A stretch of DNA of 64,000 bases from Microbispora amethystogenes (GTDB lineage Bacteria > Actinomycetota > Actinomycetes > Streptosporangiales > Streptosporangiaceae): the NCBI RefSeq assembly GCF_016863015.1, contig NZ_BOOB01000003.1, positions 310,001 to 374,000 on the forward strand, in the 5' to 3' direction. Shown piece after piece: positions 35,852-44,739 of the stretch (within the stretch, counting starts at the first letter, position 1; the number at the start of each line of letters is the position of its first letter). A model generated the notes under the pieces. It did not search any database and had not been told where the DNA came from. It saw only the letters and a list, made by a program, of their open reading frames with translations. The position numbers and the translations under genes are program-made.

Positions 35852-37620
35852 ACGTCGCGGAGGCCGTCGGCGCGGTCCTCGCCTCCCTCGGCGTGCGGGC
35901 GGCTTTCGGCGTCGTCGGCAGCGGCAACTTCCACGTCACCAACGCGCTCGCCGAGCACGGCGTGCGCTACGTCGCGGCGCGGCACGAGTGCGGCGCCGCC
36001 ACGATGGCCGACGCCTACGCGCGGATGAGCGGCACGGTCACGGTCGTGTCGGTCCACCAGGGGCCCGGCCTGACCAACGCGCTGACCGGCGTCACCGAGG
36101 CCGCCAAGAGCCGGACGCCGCTGCTGGTGCTCGCCCCGGAGGTGACCTCGCCCACCTCCAACTTCCGGATCGACCAGGCCGCGCTCGCCGAGGCCGTGGG
36201 CGCGCACTGCGCCCGCATCGGGTCGGCCGAGACGGTCCTCGACGACACCGTGATGGCCTTCCTCGCCGCCCTGCTCGGACGGCGCACCGTGGTGCTCAAC
36301 CTGCCGCTGGACGTGCAGGCCGAGGAGCTCCCCGAGGAGGCCGCCGAGTCTGTACGCGAACTGGTGGCGGGCCGGGGCGGCGCGCACCGCGGCGTGGCGA
36401 GCCGCGTCCCCGCGCCCTGGGGGCTCACGTTCCCGCTGGAGCCGCCCCTGGAGACACCGGCGGAGACGCCGGCTGAGGAGGGGGAGCCGGAGGGGCTCGC
36501 GGCGGAGCCGTCCGACGCGCTCACCCGGTTCGCGCGGCTGCTGGCCGGGGCGAAGCGCCCGGTCTTCGTGGCCGGGCGGGGCGCGAGGGGCGCCCGGCGC
36601 GAACTGGAGGCGCTCGGCGAGCAGGTCGGCGCGCTGTTCGCCACCTCGGCGGTCGCCAAGGGCCACTTCCACGGCAGCCCCTGGAACCTCGACGTCAGCG
36701 GCGGGTTCGCCACCCCGCTCGCGAACGAACTGATCCGCGACGCCGATCTGGTCGTCGGGTGGGGGTGCTCGTTCACCATGTGGACCACCCGGCACGGCAC
36801 GCTCATCGGGCCGGAGGCCGCGGTCGTCCAGGTGGACCTCGATCCCGACGCCCTCGGCGTCCACCGCGAGGTGGACCTCGGGGTGGTCGGCGACGTCCGC
36901 GAGACCGCGCGGGCGGTCGCCGCCCTGCTCGCCGGGCCCGGGGGGCGGAGCGAGCCCGCGCCCGGCTACCGCACCCCCGAGATCGCCGCGCGGATCGCCC
37001 GCGAGGGGCGCTGGCGCGACGTCCCGTACGAGGACACCAGCGCCGGGGGGCGCATCGACCCCCGCACGCTGACGATCGGACTCGACGACCTGCTCCCGGA
37101 GGAGCGCCTGGTGGCCGTCGACTCGGGCAACTTCATGGGGTATCCCTCGATGTTCCTCACCGTGCCCGACGGCAGCGCGTTCTGCTTCACCCAGGCGTTC
37201 CAGTCGATCGGGCTGGGCCTCGCCACCGCGATCGGGGCGGCCCTCGCCCGGCCCGACCGCGTGACGGTCGCCGCGCTGGGCGACGGCGGCGCCCTGATGG
37301 GCATCGCCGAACTGGAGACGGTCGTCCGGCTCGGCCTGCCGATGATGGTCGTCGTCTACGACGACGAGGAGTACGGCGCGGAGGTGCACCACTTCGCCCC
37401 GCACGGGCTCCCGCTCGGCGCCGTCACCTTCCCGCCCGTGGACATCGCCGCCATCGGCCGTGGCTTCGGGTGCGAGGCGGTGACCGTGCGGACGGAGGAG
37501 GACCTGGCCGGAGTCGCCGCCTGGTTGAAGGGCCCGCGCGACAAGCCGCTCGTCGTCCACGCGAAGGTCACCGCCGACACGCCCGCGTGGTGGCTGGAGG
37601 AGGCGTTCCGCGGCCACTGA
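35848..37620 (+). CDS. Thiamine diphosphate-dependent enzyme, acetolactate synthase/benzoylformate decarboxylase superfamily
   Basis: A 590-residue ThDP enzyme with three domains: the N-terminal PYR domain, a middle domain (about residues 225-340) and a C-terminal PP domain. The catalytic glutamate is at about residue 47 in RHECGAATMADAYARM. The ThDP-metal motif starts with GDGGALMG (about residue 478). About 25 residues on, where the family usually has Asn-Asn, this protein has Asp-Asp (VVVYDDEEYG). A Pro/Glu-rich insert lies at about residues 190-215. Overlapping starts and stops tie it to the cyclase. The reaction may be a decarboxylation of a 2-oxo acid, but this is not proven. Confidence 0.88.
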   Translation: MNVAEAVGAVLASLGVRAAFGVVGSGNFHVTNALAEHGVRYVAARHECGAATMADAYARMSGTVTVVSVHQGPGLTNALTGVTEAAKSRTPLLVLAPEVTSPTSNFRIDQAALAEAVGAHCARIGSAETVLDDTVMAFLAALLGRRTVVLNLPLDVQAEELPEEAAESVRELVAGRGGAHRGVASRVPAPWGLTFPLEPPLETPAETPAEEGEPEGLAAEPSDALTRFARLLAGAKRPVFVAGRGARGARRELEALGEQVGALFATSAVAKGHFHGSPWNLDVSGGFATPLANELIRDADLVVGWGCSFTMWTTRHGTLIGPEAAVVQVDLDPDALGVHREVDLGVVGDVRETARAVAALLAGPGGRSEPAPGYRTPEIAARIAREGRWRDVPYEDTSAGGRIDPRTLTIGLDDLLPEERLVAVDSGNFMGYPSMFLTVPDGSAFCFTQAFQSIGLGLATAIGAALARPDRVTVAALGDGGALMGIAELETVVRLGLPMMVVVYDDEEYGAEVHHFAPHGLPLGAVTFPPVDIAAIGRGFGCEAVTVRTEEDLAGVAAWLKGPRDKPLVVHAKVTADTPAWWLEEAFRGH

Positions 37621-37723
37621 GGGGACGACCTCGCCGTACGGGCGGGCGCCGCGCTCCCGGGTGACACGCTCGGGAGAACGGGCGGCCGCGGAAGTTACGC
37701 GCGGGTAGGTTACGGTTTCAGGC

Positions 37724-38461
37724 ATGGCTGAGATCGTGTACCCGCCGGTTCTGCGGACCGCCCTGACCGCCTTCAGGCTGCTCGACATCAGGTTCCACAT
37801 GGAGGGTACGGAGAGGGTCCCGCGCAGCGGTGGCGCGGTCCTGGTGAGCAACCACGTCAGCTACCTCGACTTCGTCTTCGCCGGCTTCGCGGCCCACCCC
37901 GCCGGGCGGCTGGTCCGGTTCATGGCGAAGAAGGAGGTCTTCGAGCACCCCGTGTCGGGCCCCCTCATGCGCGGCATGCACCACATCCCGGTGGACCGGT
38001 CGGCCGGCGCGGGCGCCTACGACGCCGCCGTACGCGCCCTGAAGGACGGTGAGATCGTCGGGAACTTCGCCGAGGCGACGATCAGCCGGTCGTTCACGCT
38101 CAAGGAGATCAAGAGCGGCCCGGTCCGGATGGCGGCCGAGGCCGGTGTGCCGGTGATCCCGGTCGCCCTGTGGGGCGGCCAGCGGCTGTGGACCAAGGGC
38201 CGGCCCCGCCGGTTGCTGCAGCGGCACGTCCCGATCACGATCCTGGTCGGCGAGCCCATGCACCCGGGCGCCGGCGCCGACATCGCCGGGCTCACCGCGG
38301 ACCTGCGGCGGCAGTTGGCGGACCTGCTCGACGAGGCCCAGCGGACCTATCCCGACCGGCCGGAGGGCGTGTGGTGGCAGCCGGTCCATCTCGGCGGCAC
38401 CGCCCCCACCCCCGAGGAGGCCGCCGCGCTCGACGCCGCCGACCGCTCCCGGCGGAAGTAG
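37724..38461 (+). CDS. 1-acyl-glycerol-3-phosphate acyltransferase-like protein
   Basis: A 245-residue PlsC-type lysophospholipid acyltransferase. The catalytic HX4D motif is NHVSYLD near residue 42; the second block 'MAKKEVFEHPVSGPLMRGMHHIPVDR' and 'GEIVGNFAEATIS' follow. The usual FPEGTRS-type block is altered to 'FAEATISRSF', as in some actinobacterial members. No convincing transmembrane helix is present, so it may be peripheral. It stands alone. The ATG at 37724 has a possible TANNNT element just upstream (37707-37712). Confidence 0.88.
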   Translation: MAEIVYPPVLRTALTAFRLLDIRFHMEGTERVPRSGGAVLVSNHVSYLDFVFAGFAAHPAGRLVRFMAKKEVFEHPVSGPLMRGMHHIPVDRSAGAGAYDAAVRALKDGEIVGNFAEATISRSFTLKEIKSGPVRMAAEAGVPVIPVALWGGQRLWTKGRPRRLLQRHVPITILVGEPMHPGAGADIAGLTADLRRQLADLLDEAQRTYPDRPEGVWWQPVHLGGTAPTPEEAAALDAADRSRRK

Positions 38462-38623
38462 CCCCCACAGGGGAGGCTCGCCGTCGCCGAGGGCCGGTGT
38501 GACACCGGGGCGCGAGATATGACCGCTTCCGCAACAAGGCTGTTACGTACAAGTCTTGACCGTTGGTCAGGGGGCGAGGATAACTGGCTCGGGGGCCTCG
38601 CAACCGTCACCTTGGAGCCGTGC

Positions 38624-41440
38624 ATGAGCATCGTGCCCTCGTCCCCGCTGGTCGGGCGCGCACCCGAGCTGGCGACCCTGATCGACGCGATGACCCGCCC
38701 GCCCGCGGTCGTCCTGGTGGAGGGCGAGGCGGGCATCGGCAAGACCCGGCTCGTCCGCGCCGCGCTGGACCGGCTCCCGCGTGGCGACCGCGCCGTCCTG
38801 CTCGGCTACTGCCACCAGATCCGCGAGCCCTTCCCGTACGGGCCGGTCTTCGAGGCGCTGCGGGACATCAGGGGACGGCTCCCGGCGCCGCACCGGCTCA
38901 ACCCGGTCACCGGGGCGCTGCGCGGGCATCTGCCCGAACTGGCCGGCGCGCTGCCGCCGTCGCCGCAGCCGCTGAACGATCCCCGGGCCGAACGGCACCG
39001 GGTGTTCCGGGGGATACGCGCCCTGCTGACGGCCGTCGGACCGGCCGTGCTGGTCATCGAGGACCTGCACTGGGCCGACGACGGCACCCGCGACCTGCTG
39101 CGGTTCCTCGGCGGCCAGCCGCCCGAGGGCCTCGCGGTCGTGGTCACCCGCAGGCGCGAGGAGGGCAGCCCGCCCGGGCCGCCGCTCGGCCTCGCCTACC
39201 GGCACCAGCCGGACACCACGCACCGGGTGGTCCGCCTGGCCCCGCTGGACGCGTCCGGCGTGGGCAGCCTGGCCGGCGCGCTGCTGGAGCGCTCCGACCT
39301 GCCGGCCGGGTTCGTCGCGCGGCTGCACGAGCGCACGGCCGGCATCCCGTTCGTGGTGGAGGAGATGGTCCGTTCGCTGCCCGGCGTCGAGGAGCCCGAC
39401 GCCCTGGAACGTGCCGGTGTGCCCCTGCTGCTGCGCGAGGCCATGGCCGAGCAGATGGCCTGCCTGTCCCCGGCGGCGGTGGGCGCGGTGCAGGCGGCGG
39501 CGGTGCTGGGGCTCCCCGCGGACGAGCACCTGATCGCGGCGGTGAGCGGCGACTCCGCCGGGCTCGGCGAGGCGCTGCGCGCCGGGGTGCTGCACGAGCA
39601 CCCCGGGGGCCGGTACGGCTTCCGCCACGCGCTGGCCCAGCAGGCCGTCTACGACGCCGTTCCCGGACCGGACCGCAGGTCGGCGCACGACCGGGCGATG
39701 ACCGCGCTCGGGGCGATGGAGTCGCCGCCGCTGGTGCAGCTCGCGTTCCACGCCCGGCACGCCGGGGACACCGCGGCCTGGATCGGCCACGGCACGGCCG
39801 CCGCCCGGCAGGCCGCCGCGCTCGGCGACACCGCCCTGGCCGTGGAGGTCATCGAGGGGATGCTCGACGATCCCGGGCTGCCCGCCCCGGCCCGCGGCCC
39901 GCTCGCCCTCATGCTGAGCCGGCTCGCCGCGACCGGCCTGTCGCACCAGCGGGTGGTACGGCTGCTGCGTCACCTGCTGCGCGGCGAGTTCCTGTCCGGG
40001 GACGTGCGCGGCGAGGTGCGCCTGAACCTCGGCCTGGTGCTGTCCAACCAGGCCGGCGACGTCGCCGCCGGACGGCCGGAGATGATGGCCGCCCTCGCCG
40101 AGCTGAGCGACCGCCCGACGCTGGCCGCGCGCGGCTGGGCCAGCATGGCGATGCCGGAGTGGGGCGACGAGCCGGTGTCGGAGCACGCGGGATGGATGGC
40201 CCGCGCCGAGGCGCTCGTCGCCGCCGCCGACAACCCCGAGCTCGCGGCGGCGGTGCTGGCCAACCGGGCCTCCTTCGAGATGACGATCGGCTCCGCCGAC
40301 GCCTTCGCCGTCGCCGCCCGGCTTCCGGTCGCCGACCCCGTCACGGAGGTGCGGCGGGAGGCCGCCCGGGCGTTCTGCAACCTGCACGACTCGGCGACCA
40401 CCCTGGGGCTCTACGGGGCGGCCGAGAGGTTCGCCCGGGAGGGCAGGCGGCTCGCGCTGGAGACCGGCGCGCAGTATCCCGCCTATCTCGTCGAGGCCTC
40501 GACGATCCGCAGGGAGTGGCTCACCGGACGCTGGGACGGGCTCCGCGACCGGGCGGCGTCGCTGGGGGAGCTGGCCACCGAGACCCCTCTGATCGCGGTG
40601 GACCTCTGGCTGGTGCTCGGCCTGCTCGCCCTGGCGACCGGCGAGTGGGAGGAGGCCCTCCGGCACCTCCACAACGCGGGGCTGGACGCGCCGGAGTCGC
40701 GGCACGCCCCGGTCGTGGCTGCCGCCGCAGGGGGCCTCGTCGACCTGCACCTCGCACGCGGCAGGGCGGACGCCGCGGCCGCGGAGGCCGAGCGGGCGGT
40801 CGCCCGGCTGCGCCGCAAGGGCGTCTGGGTGTGGGGCGCGACCCTCGTCCCGTCCGCCGTGACCGCGTTCGCCGCGGCCGGGCGGATGCGGGCGGCGCAC
40901 GACCTGGCGACCGACTACGCCGGCGGCGTCGCGGGCCGGGTCGCCCCCGCCGCGCACGCCGCGCTCGACGCCGCGCTGGCCGCGCTCGCGTCGGCGGAGG
41001 GCCGGCACGCCGACGCCGCCGGGCTGTTCGCCCGCGCCCGCCGGGCGTACGCGGTCCTGCCCCAGCCGTACGCCGCGGCGCGGGCGGCGGAGGGCGAGGC
41101 GCGGGCCCGGCTCGCCCTGGGGGACGGCGCCGCGACGCCCGCCCTCAGGGAGACGGCCGAGCGGTACGCCCGCCTCGGCGCGACGCACGACGCCGCCCGC
41201 TGCCGCCGGCTGCTGCGCGAGATCGGCGTGGAGGTCCGGCTGCCGGGCGGGCGGGGGAGGAAGGCCGGCGGGCTGTCGCAGCGGGAGAAGGAGGTGGCCC
41301 GGCTCGTCGCGCTCGGCCGGACCAACCGGGAGATCGCCGATGTGCTCTTCCTGTCGACGCGCACAGTGGAGACCCACGTCGCCACCGTGCTGCGCAAGCT
41401 CGGCGTACGCTCGCGGACCCAGATCGCGCCGCCCGCCTGA
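38624..41440 (+). CDS. Large LuxR-type (LAL) regulator with AAA ATPase
   Basis: A 938-residue LAL regulator. The N-terminal AAA/ATPase has Walker A (GEAGIGKT, about residue 30) and Walker B (LVIEDLHWAD). A long alpha-helical TPR-like middle region follows. The C-terminus carries a LuxR helix-turn-helix (LSQREKEVARLVALGRTNREIADVLFLSTRTVETHVATVLRKLGV, in sections). Such proteins activate secondary-metabolite or catabolic operons. I chose the ATG at 38624, with GGAG 6 nt upstream; in-frame alternatives go back to 38519. No target gene cluster is adjacent; the M4 protease downstream is convergent. Confidence 0.92.
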   Translation: MSIVPSSPLVGRAPELATLIDAMTRPPAVVLVEGEAGIGKTRLVRAALDRLPRGDRAVLLGYCHQIREPFPYGPVFEALRDIRGRLPAPHRLNPVTGALRGHLPELAGALPPSPQPLNDPRAERHRVFRGIRALLTAVGPAVLVIEDLHWADDGTRDLLRFLGGQPPEGLAVVVTRRREEGSPPGPPLGLAYRHQPDTTHRVVRLAPLDASGVGSLAGALLERSDLPAGFVARLHERTAGIPFVVEEMVRSLPGVEEPDALERAGVPLLLREAMAEQMACLSPAAVGAVQAAAVLGLPADEHLIAAVSGDSAGLGEALRAGVLHEHPGGRYGFRHALAQQAVYDAVPGPDRRSAHDRAMTALGAMESPPLVQLAFHARHAGDTAAWIGHGTAAARQAAALGDTALAVEVIEGMLDDPGLPAPARGPLALMLSRLAATGLSHQRVVRLLRHLLRGEFLSGDVRGEVRLNLGLVLSNQAGDVAAGRPEMMAALAELSDRPTLAARGWASMAMPEWGDEPVSEHAGWMARAEALVAAADNPELAAAVLANRASFEMTIGSADAFAVAARLPVADPVTEVRREAARAFCNLHDSATTLGLYGAAERFAREGRRLALETGAQYPAYLVEASTIRREWLTGRWDGLRDRAASLGELATETPLIAVDLWLVLGLLALATGEWEEALRHLHNAGLDAPESRHAPVVAAAAGGLVDLHLARGRADAAAAEAERAVARLRRKGVWVWGATLVPSAVTAFAAAGRMRAAHDLATDYAGGVAGRVAPAAHAALDAALAALASAEGRHADAAGLFARARRAYAVLPQPYAAARAAEGEARARLALGDGAATPALRETAERYARLGATHDAARCRRLLREIGVEVRLPGGRGRKAGGLSQREKEVARLVALGRTNREIADVLFLSTRTVETHVATVLRKLGVRSRTQIAPPA

Positions 41441-41467
41441 CCACGTCTTTCGCGGCGGAACGCGAGA

Positions 41468-41500
41468 ACCCCCGGGAACGGCGGGGCCGGTCCCGGGGGT
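41468..41500. terminator. Hairpin terminator between the LAL and M4 protease genes
   Basis: A 10-bp perfect GC stem (41468-41477 and 41491-41500) with a 13-nt loop lies between two convergent genes, so it can stop transcription from both sides. Confidence 0.65.
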
Positions 41501-41515
41501 CCTCAAGGCCGTCGC

Positions 41516-43747
41516 TCAGACGGTGATGCTCCACGAGTCGAGATACCCAGTGTCGAGGGTGTACTGGTCCCTGACCTCCAGGGTCCAGGTGCCCGCGGCG
41601 GGCTGGGTGACCGCGACCGAGTAGGTGCGGGTGCCGAACGACGTGCAGCTGACGCCGCCGCTGGACTTGACGGTGTACCAGGTGCCGTTCGGGCCCTGGA
41701 GCCTGATCCGCAGGTCCTCGGCGCAGGTGTGCGAGATGGTCACGCTGAGCTGGACCGGGGACACCGCGTTACCGCTCGCGGTCGACGTGATCGGGCTGGT
41801 GATCGTCGTGAGGTCGTTGATCGTGTAGTCCGTGCCGTTGGTGAACGTGCGTCCGCCGGAGGTGCCCGACACGGTGAGGGTGTAGGTCGCGGTGTGGCCG
41901 CCCGACGAGCCGGTGCCCGTGATGGTCACCGTGTAGGTGCCGGAGGGCGTCGACGCGCTGGTGGCGATGGTCAGGGTGGAGGAGCTACCCGAGGTCACCG
42001 ACGACGGGCTGAAGGACGCGGTAGCCCCCGACGGAAGCCCGGAGGCGGTGAGGGCGACGGTCTGCGCGCTTCCCGAGGTGGTCGACGTCGAGACGGTCGT
42101 GGTGGCCGACGAGCCGGGAGCCACGGTGCCCGCGGTCGGGCTGAGCGACAGGGAGAAGTCGTTGCCCGAGGCGCTGCAGCTCGGCTCGCCCGACTGCACC
42201 GGGACGCCGACCGCGTTCCAGGCCGCCTTGGTGGCCGCGCACTCGGCGCTGCTCGCGCCGTACAGCTCGACCGCCGCCGCCAGTGACGCCGACCTGATGC
42301 CCGCGTACTTCCAGGTCGAGGTCTTGCGCTGGAGCGCGCCCATGTAGATCTTGCCGGCCTTCTGGATGGAGATGCCGGTCACCGACGAGGGGCCGCCGGA
42401 GCAGATCGGGCTGTTCGGCTTGCCGCCGCCCGGCGAGGAGCCCTCGGCCAGCAGGTAGAACCAGTGGTTCAGCGGGCCGGCCGCGGAGTGCACCTCGGTG
42501 CTGGGGATCGAGGAGGAGTAGCAGTTGGGGTCGCCGGCGAGCGACGGGTTGTACATGTACCGGATCGGCCCGTCGCCGACGAGGTTGACCAGCTCGCCCA
42601 CCTGGTAGTCCGGCGCGTCGTTCGGGTTGTTGGCGTACGCCTCGGTGAGGGCGCCGAAGATGTCGCCGGTGGCCTCGTTGATGCCGCCGTTCTCGTTGCC
42701 GGAACCGGCGCCGCCGGGGGTGGTCTGGAAGATGGCGTGGCCGAACTCGTGCGCCACCACGTCGATCGAGGTGGCCTGGCGGGCGTTGTCCTGCGAGTGG
42801 CCGAAGTTGGTGTAGCTGCCGTTCCAGTACGCGTTGACGTCAGACAGGCCCACACGGGTGGGGAAGCCGCCGCCGCTGCCGTTGATGCCGTTGCGGCCGA
42901 GCCAGCTGGAGAGCATGTCCCACTCGCGCTGGACGGCGTAGAGCGCGTCCACGCAGGCGGTCTCGAGGTTCGTCCCGCTGCCGGTGCCCCACGCGTCGTC
43001 GGTGCCGGTGTAGGCCGACCCGTTCTGCCCGCCGCACTTGAGGCCGCTGCGGGTGGAGTCGGTCATCGAGTACGACGAGCCGGAGCCGCTGGTGTTGATG
43101 GTCACCGTGCCGTAGTAGTAGCCGGTGCCGGTGCCCTCCCTGACCTGGTCGTAGGAGTCGGCGATCTCACCGGTGGCCGCGTCGACGAACACGTGCTGGA
43201 TGCTCGGATGGCCGGAGGCGAGGCCGGAGACCACGGCCTCCCAGGCCAGGCGCGGCTTGTGGCCCCAGGCCAGGACCACCAGGCGCGGGGCCGCGCTGTC
43301 GTCGACCCGGGTCAGCACGGTCTTCGCCGTCTCGGTGGCGCTCTCGGCGCTCACCGACGGCGTGGTCGGCACGCCCAGGGTGGTGGCGCCCGAGGCGGCC
43401 GAGGTGTCGCGGACGCGTCCGCTGCCGTCGGCGACCACGACCGCGTCGCCGCCCACCATCGGCAGGCCCTTGTACGTGCGCTCGTAGCTGACGTAGTACA
43501 TGCCGCCGGCGCCCGCCGTCACGGCGCTGCGCCGGTAGCTCTCGTTGGGGGTCACGCGCAGGTCGTCCAGGCCGCTCGCGACGGCCTGGTCGGCCGCGGC
43601 CGCAGCGCGCTGCGCCGGGTCGGCCGCGGCGGACCGCACCAGCTCCTGGCTGCCCGGCGGGGGTTTGGCGGCCGCTTCGGTGGTGGGGGCGGCCAGGCCG
43701 GCCAGGGCCAGCGCGGCGGCCGTTGCGAGCAGTGCTCCACGCCTCAT
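41516..43747 (-). CDS. Secreted M4 metalloprotease (thermolysin family) with C-terminal P domain
   Basis: A 743-residue secreted zinc metalloprotease. A signal peptide (MRRGALLATAAALALAGLAAP) is followed by a propeptide (FTP/PepSY-like). The M4 catalytic domain has HEFGH (about residue 333) and GINEATGD for the zinc ligands, and a catalytic-His motif EVHSAAGPLNHWFY. A Ser/Thr-rich Ig-like domain (about residues 545-630) and a C-terminal P/Homo B domain with a jelly-roll repeat follow. The P domain is common in actinobacterial secreted proteases. The ATG at 43747 follows GAAAGGACG; an upstream in-frame start at 43774 would be untypical. Confidence 0.92.
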   Translation of the reverse strand: MRRGALLATAAALALAGLAAPTTEAAAKPPPGSQELVRSAAADPAQRAAAAADQAVASGLDDLRVTPNESYRRSAVTAGAGGMYYVSYERTYKGLPMVGGDAVVVADGSGRVRDTSAASGATTLGVPTTPSVSAESATETAKTVLTRVDDSAAPRLVVLAWGHKPRLAWEAVVSGLASGHPSIQHVFVDAATGEIADSYDQVREGTGTGYYYGTVTINTSGSGSSYSMTDSTRSGLKCGGQNGSAYTGTDDAWGTGSGTNLETACVDALYAVQREWDMLSSWLGRNGINGSGGGFPTRVGLSDVNAYWNGSYTNFGHSQDNARQATSIDVVAHEFGHAIFQTTPGGAGSGNENGGINEATGDIFGALTEAYANNPNDAPDYQVGELVNLVGDGPIRYMYNPSLAGDPNCYSSSIPSTEVHSAAGPLNHWFYLLAEGSSPGGGKPNSPICSGGPSSVTGISIQKAGKIYMGALQRKTSTWKYAGIRSASLAAAVELYGASSAECAATKAAWNAVGVPVQSGEPSCSASGNDFSLSLSPTAGTVAPGSSATTTVSTSTTSGSAQTVALTASGLPSGATASFSPSSVTSGSSSTLTIATSASTPSGTYTVTITGTGSSGGHTATYTLTVSGTSGGRTFTNGTDYTINDLTTITSPITSTASGNAVSPVQLSVTISHTCAEDLRIRLQGPNGTWYTVKSSGGVSCTSFGTRTYSVAVTQPAAGTWTLEVRDQYTLDTGYLDSWSITV

Positions 43748-44234
43748 GGGCGTCGTCCTTTCTCTGCCTCCCACGCCGCGTCCGCTTGGGTGTGCGGGCG
43801 ACGGCGGTCGCGCCGCCGGGGGAGAGGCCGGGCGGCGGACACGGTGGGATCGGGGGTGAGGGAGAGAAACGCGTGGTTCCGGGGAAGCGGGGGCGAGGAT
43901 GGCCCGCCCGCGTCACCCGGAACCTAGGAAGAGGTCACGTCACGGTGCTCCTTGCTCTGTCGTCGCGGCCGGAGTAGGGGTCCGTAGTGGTGGGCCGGGT
44001 CCGGCTGGGGGGTGGCGGCCTCTGCCGTGACGCTAAAGCCGTGATCAGTGCCTGAATATCCGTAGAAGTATCCGTACATATACGGAAAAGCCGGGAAAAG
44101 CTGAGCATGGTGCGGGAGATGGGCATGGAGGGACACAGCACGCAGCGGTGGGACAGGCGCGGTGCGGAGAGAAGGCACGGTGCGGTGAGAGCGCGCTGAG
44201 ACCCGCGCGTCCCGGCGGACGTTACTTTCGGACC
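43748..44234. other. 487-bp region without a supported gene
   Basis: This gap between the M4 protease and the PNPOx-like gene holds no convincing gene. Its inner part is less GC-rich than its surroundings and includes the triple TATCCGTA repeat at 44057-44088. A minus-strand open frame at 43924-44178 starts inside it, but has no ribosome site and no recognisable domain. The stretch near 43750-43950 probably includes the promoter and leader of the M4 gene. Confidence 0.6.
44057..44088. repeat. Three phased TATCCGTA repeats
   Basis: TATCCGTA occurs at 44057-44064 and 44069-44076, and again in inverted orientation as TACGGAAA (7 of 8) at 44081-44088. Start-to-start spacing is 12 nt both times. 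The second and third copies also form a CCGTA/TACGG inverted repeat. It sits about 150 nt ahead of the PNPOx-like gene and 310 nt ahead of the M4 protease, so it could serve either. Confidence 0.6.
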
Positions 44235-44660
44235 ATGGACCAGATGACCGAGGCGGAGTGGCGCGAGTTCGCGATGGCGGAGACGCGCACGGGCACGCTG
44301 GCGATCACCAGGACGGACGGGCGTCCGCACGCGACCCCCGTCTGGTTCGCCCTGGACGGCGGCGACGTGGTCTTCACCACCCACGAGAGCAGCGTCAAGG
44401 CCAGGGAACTGCGCCGCGACCCCCGGGCCACCCTCTGCGTGGACGACCAGCGTCCGCCGTACTCGTTCGTGATGATCGAGGGCGAGGCGGCGCTGTCGGA
44501 CGATCTCGACGAGGTGCGGCGGTGGGCGGCCGAGATCGGCGGCCGTTACCTGGGCGAGGAGCACGCGGAGGAGTGCGGCGAGCGGGGCGGCGTCCCCGGC
44601 GCCCTCCTCGTGCGCCTGAGCGTGCGCAAGGTCGTCGCCTACAAGGAGATGGCCGCCTGA
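44235..44660 (+). CDS. PNPOx-like flavin/F420-binding oxidoreductase
   Basis: A 141-residue split-barrel protein of the pyridoxamine 5'-phosphate oxidase-like superfamily (Rv1155/FDOR-B-type), which binds F420 or FMN. The family's opening 'GTLAITRTDGRPHATPVWFALDGGDVVFTTHESSVKARELRRDPRATLCVDDQRPPYSFVMIEG' is visible in parts and the protein ends at VVAYKEMAA. The start is the ATG at 44235; the substrate is unknown, and F420 is likely since actinobacteria make it. A perfect hairpin terminator follows. The preceding region is the 487-bp gap described above. Confidence 0.87.
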   Translation: MDQMTEAEWREFAMAETRTGTLAITRTDGRPHATPVWFALDGGDVVFTTHESSVKARELRRDPRATLCVDDQRPPYSFVMIEGEAALSDDLDEVRRWAAEIGGRYLGEEHAEECGERGGVPGALLVRLSVRKVVAYKEMAA

Positions 44661-44679
44661 CCCGCGTCCCTCTGACGCG

Positions 44680-44724
44680 GTGAGGCCGCGGCGCGGGACG
44701 TCCGGTCCCGCGCCGCGGCCTCAC
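44680..44724. terminator. 20-bp perfect hairpin terminator
   Basis: A perfect 20-bp GC-rich stem (44680-44699 and 44705-44724) with a 5-nt loop lies between two convergent genes, the PNPOx-like gene and the SDR gene. It should terminate from both directions. Confidence 0.88.
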
Positions 44725-44739
44725 GCCGCCCCTAGTTCT

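Noticed and set aside
35695-37851. A 718-residue antisense frame opposite the ThDP enzyme
   Set aside because: It is opposite a gene with clear ThDP motifs and shows only Arg/Gly-type low-complexity composition.
38567-41506. A 979-residue antisense frame over the LAL regulator
   Set aside because: Same reason: it mirrors a gene with well-defined ATPase and LuxR domains and has no features of its own.
43924-44178. An 84-residue open frame on the minus strand in the 487-bp gap
   Set aside because: No ribosome site, no domain and a Tyr/Gly-rich stretch that simply reflects the TATCCGTA repeats.
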